Assembly: GCA_964545715.1 (NCBI GenBank) | Contig: CAZJHX010000098.1 | Span: 1 to 38,334 of the forward strand | From: CAZJHX01 sp964545715 | Lineage (GTDB): Bacteria; Myxococcota_A; UBA9042; GCA-2863065 | Direction of reading: 5' to 3' | DNA: 38,334 nt | In this document: one piece after another, positions 25,746 through 36,202 of the stretch | Layout: the number at the start of each line of letters is the position of its first letter | Numbering within the stretch: position 1 is the stretch's first letter | Position numbers and translations under genes: made by a program | Notes under the pieces: model-generated | Databases searched by the model: none | Seen by the model: the letters and a program-made list of their open reading frames with translations, nothing else | Told to the model about the DNA's origin: nothing

Positions 25746-25749
<4 letters not shown>
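23731..25749 (+). CDS. Lipoprotein with choice-of-anchor-D / ASH-like Ig domains, CTG start
   Basis: A 672-residue predicted surface lipoprotein. The only start that gives a signal peptide is CTG at 23731, overlapping the upstream TGA (CTGA): fMet-IRGLAILSLLLGAC with lipobox LGAC (Cys15), and GGAG 8 nt upstream. The open frame continues further back but inside the previous gene. After a Gly/Asp-rich linker come several Ig-like domains; the segment VSYQPYFGSNLDTAKVLIAT followed by NDPG is typical of 'choice-of-anchor D'/ASH domains (F-x-V-x-Y-x-P ... L-x-I-x-T-N-D-P). It has a few Cys but no CTDC repeats and ends in an acidic/Pro tail. It lies between the paralogue B gene and its Cys-rich partner. 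Confidence 0.8.
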
Positions 25750-28568
<2,819 letters not shown>

Positions 28569-28613
28569 ATAAAACGGGACTACTGGAAAAAACACTCAAG
28601 TCCAGGAGCCGGT

Positions 28614-30275
28614 GTGCCGACCGGATCGCGCGTGCGGGATCGCCCAACCTCTGACAGCTGTGACGCCGCCGCGGCGACAAATGTGTCGCTCGCGACAGCC
28701 CCGGTTCGGCTGTGCCCGCAGTGCGATCGTCGCTTCATCACCGAGTCTGAGCGCTGCCTTTACGACGACACGCAGATGGTCATTGTGGACATCGAAGAGG
28801 GCCTGGCGGGGACGGTCCTGGACGGCCGGTACGACGTGCGCGAGGTGTTGGGCAGCGGCGGTATGGGCGTTGTGTACCGCGCCCATCAGCGCGAGCTGCG
28901 GCGCGATGTGGCGGTCAAGGTGCTCAAGAAGGCGCGAACATCGGACAAGATCGCGGTCAAGCGCTTCTTCAAGGAGGCGCGGCTGGCGTCGTCGCTGAGC
29001 CACCCCAACACGATTCGCATCTTCGACTTCGGGCAGACCGAGGACGACCTGCTGTACTTCACCATGGAGCTTCTGAGCGGTGAGCCGCTGTCGGCCGTGC
29101 TGATGCGTGAACATCGCGTCAATCCCGCGCGCGCGCTGCGGATCGCCATCCAGGTGTGCGACTCGCTGGCGGAGGCCCACGAGAAGGGCATGGTGCATCG
29201 GGACCTGAAGCCCGAGAACATCCAGCTGGAGGAGCGGCACGGCTACTCGGACTTTGTGAAGGTGCTGGACTTCGGTATCGCAAAGACCCTCCTGCCAGGG
29301 CCGGATGAGACGCGTCTGACGCGCAGCGGCATGGTGTGCGGCACGGCGGCCTATATGGCTCCGGAGACAGCCACAGCGGACAAGCTGGACGGTCGCGCCG
29401 ACATCTATGCGCTGGGCGTCGTGCTGTTCGAGATGCTCGCCGGGCGTCGCCCGTTTACGGACAACAGCGCCGTGAAGCTGATGATGGCGCACGTGAATCT
29501 GACGCCACCGACGTTGGCGGATGCGGGTGTACAGGTGCCGCCCGCGGTGGAGTCGCTGGTGCGCCGCATGCTGGCCAAGAATCCACAGCTGCGCCCCAAA
29601 GATGTCGAGGCCCTGCGCGCCGAGCTGACGGCCATCCTGTACGACCTGGAGACCGTGGTGGTGATGGACGGTCCGCGCATTCCGGCACGGCAGGCTGATA
29701 CGCAGGCGCACGAGACGGTGCGTCGGCCCTCACCGGCCGCGGTGGAGACGTCGCCGCTGCCTCAGAAGGTGCCGGTCTGGCGCGATCCGCTCCAGCTGTT
29801 CGTCGCGGTAGCCGTGGCCGCATCGGTGGCGGTGCTTGCGAGCGCGCTGATGTGGCTGCTGCATCAGCCTGAGAGTCATGCGGCGTCGACCGGCAGCTCT
29901 GTTGTGGCGGTGCCGGACGCAGATGAGCCGGTGCTCGACCCGGCGGTTGTTGTGGAGGATGCGCCTGTCCCGGCTGCGGTGGTGTCCCTGCGACCGATGG
30001 ATGTCGCCGAGATCCCGCAGCCCCGCCTGGCGCCGGCCGCGCTGCCCACGCCGGTGATCGTGACCGTCAGCCGCGGGCGCGCCGACATCTATGAGCGCGG
30101 GCGCAAGGTCGGTACGACGCCGTTCGAGTGTCGCCTTTATGGCGCTGACTCCCGAACGCTGGTACTCAAACGAAAGGGCTACAAGCGGGCCTCGGTCCAG
30201 GTTACTGCGCGCTCGGCGCAGACCGTGACGGTGGCCATGACGCGCAAGCAGCGCCGGTTGAAGACAGGACTCTAG
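28614..30275 (+). CDS. Transmembrane Ser/Thr protein kinase with N-terminal Cys motif and C-terminal PEGA domain
   Basis: A 553-residue Hanks-type kinase with GTG start and AGGAG 5 nt upstream. A short Cys motif (CPQCDRRFITESERC, 34-48) resembles half a zinc ribbon. The kinase domain (about 74-345) is complete: G-loop GSGGMG (80-85), VAVK Lys102, HRDLKPEN with Asp197, DFG (219-221) and APE (249-251). One transmembrane helix at about 395-416 is followed by an extracytoplasmic Pro/Ala-rich linker and a PEGA-type beta domain (GRADIYERGRKVGTTPFE, about 484-545). It should phosphorylate cytoplasmic targets in response to envelope signals. It begins 45 nt after the surface operon, so it may be read through from it or have its own promoter. 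Confidence 0.93.
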   Translation: MPTGSRVRDRPTSDSCDAAAATNVSLATAPVRLCPQCDRRFITESERCLYDDTQMVIVDIEEGLAGTVLDGRYDVREVLGSGGMGVVYRAHQRELRRDVAVKVLKKARTSDKIAVKRFFKEARLASSLSHPNTIRIFDFGQTEDDLLYFTMELLSGEPLSAVLMREHRVNPARALRIAIQVCDSLAEAHEKGMVHRDLKPENIQLEERHGYSDFVKVLDFGIAKTLLPGPDETRLTRSGMVCGTAAYMAPETATADKLDGRADIYALGVVLFEMLAGRRPFTDNSAVKLMMAHVNLTPPTLADAGVQVPPAVESLVRRMLAKNPQLRPKDVEALRAELTAILYDLETVVVMDGPRIPARQADTQAHETVRRPSPAAVETSPLPQKVPVWRDPLQLFVAVAVAASVAVLASALMWLLHQPESHAASTGSSVVAVPDADEPVLDPAVVVEDAPVPAAVVSLRPMDVAEIPQPRLAPAALPTPVIVTVSRGRADIYERGRKVGTTPFECRLYGADSRTLVLKRKGYKRASVQVTARSAQTVTVAMTRKQRRLKTGL

Positions 30276-30345
30276 AAGCATGATTCACCACCTGACACGC
30301 GCTGGCATCCCGAGGCTGAGCCGCCAGGTGGCGAATCATGCTTCT
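30274..30345. promoter_or_regulatory. Long inverted repeat covering the RBS and start codon of the TPR gene
   Basis: Left arm 30274-30294 and right arm 30325-30345 are 21 nt each and pair at 20 positions; the single mismatch is A30287 with C30332. The loop is 30 nt. The left arm begins in the kinase stop codon. The right arm contains AGGTGG (30326-30331) and the ATG (30338) of the TPR gene, so the folded mRNA would hide both. There is no T-run after the stem, so it does not look like an intrinsic terminator. Confidence 0.75.
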
Positions 30346-30348
30346 TAG
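30280..30348 (+). CDS. Possible 22-codon leader ORF inside the inverted repeat
   Basis: ATG at 30280 opens a frame of 22 codons ending at TAG 30346-30348 (product begins MIHHLTRAGIP and ends NHAS). It starts in the left arm, crosses the loop and ends past the TPR gene's ATG in a different frame. A weak AGGA lies about 10 nt upstream. A ribosome translating it would unfold the stem. It may be a leader peptide or merely a chance frame. Confidence 0.3.
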   Translation: MIHHLTRAGIPRLSRQVANHAS

Positions 30349-31291
30349 GCACGACGTGAGACACCTGGCGGCGATGGTTTTGATGCTCGGCGCGAGCATC
30401 GCGGTTGCCGCCCCGCCAAAGCAGGCGGTCGACCTGTCCACCCGCGCCCACGCGGCGTACAAGGCACGCGATTATGTGAAGGCGGTGGACCTCTTTCAGC
30501 AGGCCTACGCCGTTTTTCCGTCGGCCAAGCTGCTGTACAACCTCGCGTCCGCGCACGAGGGCGCGCGCGACTATGTGGGGTGTGCGCGCACGCTGTCGCG
30601 GTACCTGGCCAGCGAGGACGCCCAGGATCAGGCCGCTGCGGCGCGGTGGTTGGCGAAGGTGGAGCGGAGGCTCGCGCGTACGCATGGGCGCGTACGTGTG
30701 GTGTTGTCGATTCCCGGAGCGCGGTTTGAGCTGGCCGGTCAAGCGCATGACTCCCCGTGGGCCGGCTGGGTCGCGCCGGGCGCCTATACGGTCTCGGTTG
30801 TGGACAAGCGGGTCGTGCCCGTCGAGCAGGCGGTGACGGTGGCCAAGGGGCAGCGCCAGGAGGTGGCGGTGGGTGTCGCATGGGTGCCCGTGCCGCGTCG
30901 CCGCTTTGAGACCGTCCATCGGCGTGAGCGGCAAGACGTGCCTGCGCTTGCGCCGCCGCCGATCATCGCCAAAAGTGTGGGCTGGAAGCGTCCGGTGGGG
31001 TGGATCACGCTAGGTGTCGGGCTGGCCGTGGCGGGCGCCGGCCTGGGCGTGCATATGACGCAGATCGAGCGCGCGCTGGCCGTAAAGGGCAAGACCGTGC
31101 CGGAGAACTTTGCCGACGACATCAACGCGTTTACGCCGATCTATGCCGCGCTCTACAGCGTGGGTGGTGCGGTGGCGGCGGGCGGTCTGGTGCTGCTGCT
31201 GCTGAAGGACGATGACGACGACGCGGAGACCGGGTTGTGGCTGGCGCCGGATCCGGTACGCGGCGGCGTGCTGTTCGGGGGGGCGTTTTGA
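30338..31291 (+). CDS. Exported TPR protein with PEGA-like domain and C-terminal membrane helices
   Basis: A 317-residue protein. The N-terminus (MLLRHDVRHLAAMVLMLGASIAVAAP) is a signal peptide; ATG at 30374 is an alternative start outside the hairpin but gives a very short n-region. TPR-like helices follow (HAAYKARDYVKAVDLFQQAY, LLYNLASAHEGARDYVGCAR; about 36-108), then a beta-rich PEGA-like part (VRVVLSIPGARFEL..., about 117-178), a basic/Pro linker, and two hydrophobic helices (about 221-240 and 268-288) with an Asp-rich loop after the last. This layout is common beside Ser/Thr kinases in Myxococcota. It may be controlled at translation by the hairpin over its start. Its stop overlaps the next start (TTGA). 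Confidence 0.8.
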   Translation: MLLRHDVRHLAAMVLMLGASIAVAAPPKQAVDLSTRAHAAYKARDYVKAVDLFQQAYAVFPSAKLLYNLASAHEGARDYVGCARTLSRYLASEDAQDQAAAARWLAKVERRLARTHGRVRVVLSIPGARFELAGQAHDSPWAGWVAPGAYTVSVVDKRVVPVEQAVTVAKGQRQEVAVGVAWVPVPRRRFETVHRRERQDVPALAPPPIIAKSVGWKRPVGWITLGVGLAVAGAGLGVHMTQIERALAVKGKTVPENFADDINAFTPIYAALYSVGGAVAAGGLVLLLLKDDDDDAETGLWLAPDPVRGGVLFGGAF

Positions 31292-32823
31292 GGCGTCTGC
31301 TCTGGCTGCTGTTCTTGCCCGTGGGCTGCATTGAGGTCGTGCAGGCGCCCCCGGTCGTGGCGGATGTGGTGGACGCCGTCGAGGACGTGCCGGTAGTCCA
31401 GCCGGATGTGCCCGCGTCGCCCGTGGTCGCGGATCTGGACGAGGACCGTGTGCCGGACGCCTACGACAACTGCGTCGAGACGCCCAATATCGGCCAGGCG
31501 GACAGCGATGGTGACGGTGTTGGCGACGCCTGCGACCCGTGCCTGCTCGACGCGGATGATGCGTGCGGTGCGGGCAGCGGCCCGGTGAAGACCGCCTGGA
31601 CCTGGGTGGAGACGACCGACTCGGCGGCGGCGCTGGGTGTTGTTGAAGAGACCGTGGCGCTGTCGCTGGAGGCCGGCCGCGCCGTTTGCGCGTGGGAGGG
31701 GGGACTCAAGGTGCGCTCGGTGTCGACGATCGCGGATGGGGAGCGGCGCCACGTGGCGTGCCTGCGCGGCCTGGAGGCGTCGCTTGGGGGCGATTATTCC
31801 AAGGTGGCGGTGGCGGTCAATGGCGTGATCGAGGCGGCAGCATACGACTCGGGCACCACGGGCGCGGCGACGGACGTGGCGGCGGACGGGTTGGTGGCCT
31901 GGAGCACGCTGATGAACGTGACGGGCGACGCGGACTGGGACGGCTTACCGGACGTCGTGGATCCATGCCCGGCCGCGGAGGGCCTGGCCTGCGAGACCTG
32001 GGCCCACGCGATGTGCGAGAGCGACACCCAATGCGACGACGGGAACCCGTGCACTGCCGGCGCGTGCGTGACGGGCTTGTGCAAGGTGGAAGCTGCGGCG
32101 TGCGGAGCGGCACCGCCAAACGTGACGGTGAAAGCGGGCGAGAAGCTGGACCTGAACGCCGGCCACTATCGATACGGTCTGCTGGTCGTGGCGGCGGGCG
32201 GACGAGTGACCTGCCATGGCGACACGACCACCCATTACGGCGCGGGCTGCGTGATCGTGGCGGACGCCATCGTGGTGGAGGGCGGCGCCGAGCCCGGCGT
32301 CATCGTTGGTGTCGGCGGCTTTCAGCACGGTGAAGGACCGTCGGCGGGCTGCGACGCCGGCGAGTGCCTGGAGCGCGGAGGGACCTACGGCGGGCGGGGG
32401 GCGGGTGACGCGTCGTGCCCGCACCCGTATGGAGCTGTCGAATACCCGCGGGCGTTGGGGCTGGGTGGCCTGCAGGCGGTTACCGGTGGGTGCGAGCCGG
32501 GCGCGAGGGGTGGCGGCAGCGTGACCTTGATCGCGGAGACGCTGCTCACGCTGGACGGGGTGATCTCGGCGGACGGCGACGCGGGCACGGTCGGGGCGTC
32601 GGGCGGCGCCATCCTGATTCACGCGCCCGCAGTACACGGAAGCGGCGCCATGTCGGCGCGCGGCGGGGCAGGGCAGACCCATGGCGGCGGCGGCGGCCGG
32701 ATCGCGGTGCACGGCCTCATCGAGGGCTTCGGCGGCGACGCGGATGTCGGTGGCGGCACGAGCGAGCTTCTGCCGGCGGCTGGACAGCCTGGTTCGGTGT
32801 TTCCGGGGGCGCTGGATCGCTGA
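31288..32823 (+). CDS. Composite lipoprotein: thrombospondin-3-like, one CTDC repeat and Gly-rich solenoid-like region
   Basis: A 511-residue lipoprotein with TTG start overlapping the upstream TGA by 4 nt. The signal peptide MRRLLWLLFLPVGC has its lipobox Cys at 14. An Asp/Val/Pro linker is followed by calcium-binding thrombospondin-3-like Asp repeats (DSDGDGVGDACDPC, about 70-86). A beta domain (about 95-215) is followed by a second Asp motif (DADWDGLPDVVDPC), a single CTDC-type unit (CDDGNPCTAGACVTGLC) and then a Gly-rich region (GGGSVTLIAETLLTLDGVISADG, GGRIAVHG). That region matches the solenoid-like part of the two large operon proteins. It thus combines in one chain modules that the operon keeps in separate proteins. 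Confidence 0.8.
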   Translation: MRRLLWLLFLPVGCIEVVQAPPVVADVVDAVEDVPVVQPDVPASPVVADLDEDRVPDAYDNCVETPNIGQADSDGDGVGDACDPCLLDADDACGAGSGPVKTAWTWVETTDSAAALGVVEETVALSLEAGRAVCAWEGGLKVRSVSTIADGERRHVACLRGLEASLGGDYSKVAVAVNGVIEAAAYDSGTTGAATDVAADGLVAWSTLMNVTGDADWDGLPDVVDPCPAAEGLACETWAHAMCESDTQCDDGNPCTAGACVTGLCKVEAAACGAAPPNVTVKAGEKLDLNAGHYRYGLLVVAAGGRVTCHGDTTTHYGAGCVIVADAIVVEGGAEPGVIVGVGGFQHGEGPSAGCDAGECLERGGTYGGRGAGDASCPHPYGAVEYPRALGLGGLQAVTGGCEPGARGGGSVTLIAETLLTLDGVISADGDAGTVGASGGAILIHAPAVHGSGAMSARGGAGQTHGGGGGRIAVHGLIEGFGGDADVGGGTSELLPAAGQPGSVFPGALDR

Positions 32824-32874
32824 CCGGGTCTGCGCTAAGTAAAGGACGACATTGACGAACAACGGAGAGCGACT

Positions 32875-33978
32875 GTGAGAGTGCTGCGACCGAAATACGG
32901 ACGAAAGCTGGACGACTTTCTCGTCGGCGACGTCTACGACCACCCCTGGGAGGTCACCGTGGACGATGGGATGCTGGCGCTTTGGCAGTCCAGCTTCCTG
33001 GATGCCAACCCGCTGTACTCCAGCAACGTGTATGCGCGGCGGATCGGCTTTCAGCGGCGCGTAATCCCGCCGTCGCTCGTACTGAATCTGGGTCTGAGCT
33101 TCAGCGTTCACGACGTCAGCCAGCAGGCGATTGCGCACCTGGCCTATATCGACGTCCGCTTCCCGCGGCCGCTGTATCCGGGGGATACGTTCAAGGCCTA
33201 CAGCCGGGTGTTGGGGGTCAAGCCGAGCAAGAAGGACCCGTCGCGCGGCACCGTGCACGTACACACGGTCGGGCTGAATCAGAACCAGGATTGCGTGCTC
33301 AGCTTTGAGCGCAAGGCGCTGATTCGCGGGGGCAAGGTCGAGGGTCGTCCGGACACGCCGGTGCGGACGCTGACCGATACCGAAGAGGCGCTTTTCTCGG
33401 ATGTGGCGTTCGCGCCTCCAAACGCGATGGCGCAGGCGGATGCGGCCAACCCGGTGGGACAGCCGTTCTATTATGAGGACTTCCAGGTCGGCGACGTCTT
33501 TGCGCACGACTCGGGCCGCACGGTGGGCGAGTCGGAGCACATGATGCTGACGACGCTGGTGCGCAACTCGCATCCGCTGCACTGGGATCACGGCTACTGC
33601 CAGGAGAACTCCTTCAAGAAGGACCGGATCGTCTATGGCGGCCTGGTGCTGTCGTGGGTGCTGGGCATGGCGTCGTGGGACACGTCGGGCAACACGCTGT
33701 GGGAGTGCGGGCTGGACGCGGGGGCGCACCCGGCCCCGGTGCTGGCGGGCGATACGCTCTATGCGGCGTCCAAGGTGATCTCGCTGCAGCAGACCAGCCG
33801 GTACACGGGCGAGATCAAGCTGCGGACCGTGGGCGTCAAGAATGTGCACCCTGAGGCGCTTGTGCGCGGCGAGAAGGACCTTTTTACGCCGGAGCGCGGT
33901 AAGGAGAAGGGAGCTCGGGTGCCTGAGAAGGTCGTCGAGATCACACGCGATATCATGATTCGGAGGCGACCCGCGTGA
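32875..33978 (+). CDS. Double-hotdog MaoC-family enoyl-CoA hydratase
   Basis: A 367-residue protein with GTG start and GGAGAG about 6 nt upstream. It has two hotdog-fold MaoC halves (about 12-150 and 195-350). The second half carries a hydratase-2-like motif, NSHPLHWDHGYCQ (about 231-243), with its His, followed by YGGLVLSWVLGMAS; the first half has only a degenerate DANPLYSS. Length and layout match mesaconyl-CoA / 2-methylfumaryl-CoA hydratases and related two-domain enzymes that add water to an enoyl-CoA. The exact substrate cannot be told. Its TGA overlaps the rhodanese GTG (GTGA), so the two are probably coupled. Confidence 0.85.
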   Translation: MRVLRPKYGRKLDDFLVGDVYDHPWEVTVDDGMLALWQSSFLDANPLYSSNVYARRIGFQRRVIPPSLVLNLGLSFSVHDVSQQAIAHLAYIDVRFPRPLYPGDTFKAYSRVLGVKPSKKDPSRGTVHVHTVGLNQNQDCVLSFERKALIRGGKVEGRPDTPVRTLTDTEEALFSDVAFAPPNAMAQADAANPVGQPFYYEDFQVGDVFAHDSGRTVGESEHMMLTTLVRNSHPLHWDHGYCQENSFKKDRIVYGGLVLSWVLGMASWDTSGNTLWECGLDAGAHPAPVLAGDTLYAASKVISLQQTSRYTGEIKLRTVGVKNVHPEALVRGEKDLFTPERGKEKGARVPEKVVEITRDIMIRRRPA

Positions 33979-34487
33979 TACGAGACCTGGTGAAGCGGAC
34001 GGCGAAGCTTGGCGTCGCGGTGGCCAAGTTTGCGGCAAATGAGGTGCGGGAGCGCGTCGACAAGCGGTCGGCGGCGCCCAGCGCAACGATGCCGGCCAAC
34101 CCGGACCACGCGGCGGTCGCGTCCGGCCCGGCATACGAGGACGTGAAGCCGGCGCCGGCGATCAACGTAAAGAAGGTGGCCAAGCTGCTGGAAAACGATG
34201 AGACGGTGCTGCTGGACTGTCGCGAGGACTACGAGTGGGAGGCGGGCTACATCTCGCCGTCGACGCACATCCCCATGGACGAGCTGCCGAAGCGTGTGGA
34301 CGAGCTCGACAAGGCGCGGCCGGTGGTCGTGTACTGCCTGCACGGCATTCGCAGCGCGGAGGTCGCGACCTGGCTGAAGCACGTGCAGGGATTTGAGAAG
34401 GTCTCGTCGCTGGATGGCGGGATCGTGGCGTGGTACGCCGAGTACGACCAGGAGCGAATCGTCGTCGTCCGCAACGAAGACCACTGA
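33975..34487 (+). CDS. Rhodanese-like sulfurtransferase
   Basis: A 170-residue single rhodanese domain (about 62-160) after a basic, helical N-terminal extension of about 60 residues. The active-site loop is CLHGIRS with Cys121 as the persulfide carrier; CxxGxRS is the usual loop of small active rhodaneses. DCREDYEWEAGYISPSTHIPM (81-101) is the conserved N-terminal strand and helix. It probably moves sulfur or acts in thiol redox. The GTG start overlaps the hydratase stop by 4 nt, and the SerA gene starts 4 nt after its own stop. Confidence 0.9.
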   Translation: MIRDLVKRTAKLGVAVAKFAANEVRERVDKRSAAPSATMPANPDHAAVASGPAYEDVKPAPAINVKKVAKLLENDETVLLDCREDYEWEAGYISPSTHIPMDELPKRVDELDKARPVVVYCLHGIRSAEVATWLKHVQGFEKVSSLDGGIVAWYAEYDQERIVVVRNEDH

Positions 34488-34491
34488 CCCC

Positions 34492-35691
34492 ATGCGGATA
34501 CTGATAGCGGACCAGCTGCCGGCGGACGTGCGCGGGCAGCTTGCGGGGCTTGGCTTTGAGGTCGACTTTCAGCCGAGTCTGGGGGCTGAGGAGCTGCCCG
34601 AGGCGATCGGTGACGCCCAGGTGCTGGTGGTCCGGTCCACGCGCGTGACGGCGGAGGCGATTACGGCCAGTCCGCGGCTGCAGCTCATCATTCGCGCGGG
34701 CGCCGGCACAAACACCATCGACTGTCAGCAGGCGGCGGATCGCGGCGTCTTTGTGGCCAACTGCCCTGGCAAGAATGCTATCGCGGTGGCCGAGCTGACG
34801 ATGGGGCTGATCCTGTCGCTGGATCGCCGGATCCCGGACGGCGTGGCCGATCTGCGGGCGGGCCGGTGGCGCAAGAAGGTCTACTCCAAGAGTCGAGGGC
34901 TGTACGGCCGGACGTTGGGTGTGATTGGCGTGGGCCGCATCGGCGCTGAGGTGCTGACGCGCGCCGGGGCGTTTGGCCTGAAGTGCATCGCCTGGAGCCG
35001 GTCGCTGCACGCCGCGGGTGCGGAGAAGCTGGGCGTCGAGCGCTGCGAAAGCGTGATGGAGGTGTGCAGGCGGGCGGATATCGTGACGGTTCACGTGGCC
35101 CGCACGCCTGAGACGCAACACCTGATCGGCGCCGAGGAGATCGCGGCGATGCCCGACGGTGCGTATCTGCTGAACATGGCGCGTGGCGGTGTGGTGGATG
35201 ACGCGGCGGTGAAGGCGGCTGTGGACGCCGGGCGGATCCGGGCGGCCGCTGACGTCTTTGAGCAGGAGCCGGGCGCGTCGATGGCCGACTTCGAGAGCCC
35301 GCTGGGCGGCGTGGCGGACTTCTACGGCAGTCATCATATCGGCGCGTCAACGGAGCAGGCGCAGTCCGCCATCGCGTCGGAAGTGCTGGGCATTATAGAG
35401 TATTGGCTGAAGGCGGGGCGTGTGAGAAACACGGTGAACCTGTCGAGCCAGCCTCCGGCAAGCGGTCAGCTGCTGGTGCGGCATCTCGATCGGGTCGGGG
35501 TGTTGGCGACAGTGCTGGACGTGCTGAAGCGGGCCAACATCAATGTGCAGGACATGCACAACACGATCTTCAAAGGCGCTGTGGCTGCCTGTGCGCGTAT
35601 CACGGTAGAGCAGGTCCCCGAACAGGACACCCTCGCTGCGCTGGCCGCGTGCTCGCCCGAGGTGCTGGGCGTGGAGTATTTCCCGGCCTAA
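34492..35691 (+). CDS. serA: D-3-phosphoglycerate dehydrogenase-type 2-hydroxyacid dehydrogenase with ACT domain
   Basis: A 399-residue D-isomer 2-hydroxyacid dehydrogenase. The NAD-binding motif GVGRIG is at 146-151. The catalytic triad is visible: Arg231 (MARGGVVDD), Glu259 (DVFEQEP) and His282 (HHIGAST). The C-terminal 80 residues form an ACT domain (LDRVGVLATVLDVLKRANIN...), where serine usually binds as feedback inhibitor. This makes phosphoglycerate dehydrogenase, the first step of serine synthesis, the best assignment; another hydroxyacid cannot be excluded. ATG at 34492 follows the rhodanese stop by 4 nt. Its TAA overlaps the convergent PilZ stop. Confidence 0.85.
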   Translation: MRILIADQLPADVRGQLAGLGFEVDFQPSLGAEELPEAIGDAQVLVVRSTRVTAEAITASPRLQLIIRAGAGTNTIDCQQAADRGVFVANCPGKNAIAVAELTMGLILSLDRRIPDGVADLRAGRWRKKVYSKSRGLYGRTLGVIGVGRIGAEVLTRAGAFGLKCIAWSRSLHAAGAEKLGVERCESVMEVCRRADIVTVHVARTPETQHLIGAEEIAAMPDGAYLLNMARGGVVDDAAVKAAVDAGRIRAAADVFEQEPGASMADFESPLGGVADFYGSHHIGASTEQAQSAIASEVLGIIEYWLKAGRVRNTVNLSSQPPASGQLLVRHLDRVGVLATVLDVLKRANINVQDMHNTIFKGAVAACARITVEQVPEQDTLAALAACSPEVLGVEYFPA

Positions 35692-36089
35692 TAGGTGCCG
35701 GAGAGCAGGCCGATCTCGTTGCGCATGCTGTCCAGAAGCTGGTCCGGACTCTTGCGGTGCGCCTCAACGACAGCGGCCAGGTGCTCGTAGCTCTCGATTG
35801 GCATCTCGGTCAGCTCGATGCCGCATCGCCCGTCGCCGGAGCGCGCGACATAACCCATAGCAAAGATGACAGGTGCACCCTCCAGATGGCGCCACTCCAG
35901 CGTGACGGCGCAGAGGGTGCCGTCGGCGGGAGGCTTGGGCGACACCACAAGAACGCCGTTCATGCTCAAGTTCACCGCTCGACCCCAGGCGATCTCCTCG
36001 CCCGTGTCCGCGTCGGCCATGCTGACCTGTGCTTGAAGTTCGACGCGTCCATGGCGCCGGCGATCCTCTCTGTATGACTTAGTGCTCAT
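35688..36089 (-). CDS. PilZ-domain protein (putative c-di-GMP receptor)
   Basis: A 133-residue single PilZ domain. The c-di-GMP-binding signature is present: RRHGR (11-15, the RxxxR motif) and NLSMNG (40-45, the (D/N)xSxxG motif). ATG at 36089 is chosen because the frame further upstream is low-complexity and overlaps the divergent gene; GGAACCGGGT precedes the ATG. It probably changes a partner's activity, such as motility or surface secretion, when c-di-GMP rises. The partner is unknown. It is convergent with serA (4-nt overlap) and divergent from the Cys-rich gene at 36203. Confidence 0.85.
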   Translation of the reverse strand: MSTKSYREDRRRHGRVELQAQVSMADADTGEEIAWGRAVNLSMNGVLVVSPKPPADGTLCAVTLEWRHLEGAPVIFAMGYVARSGDGRCGIELTEMPIESYEHLAAVVEAHRKSPDQLLDSMRNEIGLLSGTY

Positions 36090-36108
36090 ACCCGGTTCCA
36101 ACGGGTAC

Positions 36109-36149
36109 TTTCGTCTTTGCGCCAAGGTTTTTTTTACACCGTGACGAAA
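36109..36149. promoter_or_regulatory. Inverted repeat in the PilZ / Cys-rich divergent intergenic region
   Basis: TTTCGTC (36109-36115) and GACGAAA (36143-36149) are exact 7-bp inverted repeats 27 bp apart, flanking a run of eight T in the 113-bp gap between divergent starts. They could be two operator half-sites or a weak hairpin. No good -35/-10 pair was seen on either strand. Confidence 0.25.
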
Positions 36150-36202
36150 AAAGACACCCCTGGCTGATAGGATTCCTGGACGCACGTGGGAGTGAGGGGT
36201 TG

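Noticed and set aside
30274..30345. Reading the long inverted repeat as an intrinsic terminator
   Set aside because: No T-run follows the stem, the loop is 30 nt, and the stem covers the RBS and start of the next gene.
31945..34134. 729-codon - strand frame across the composite lipoprotein and the hydratase
   Set aside because: It crosses two clear genes on the other strand and codes for Arg/His-rich sequence without any motif.
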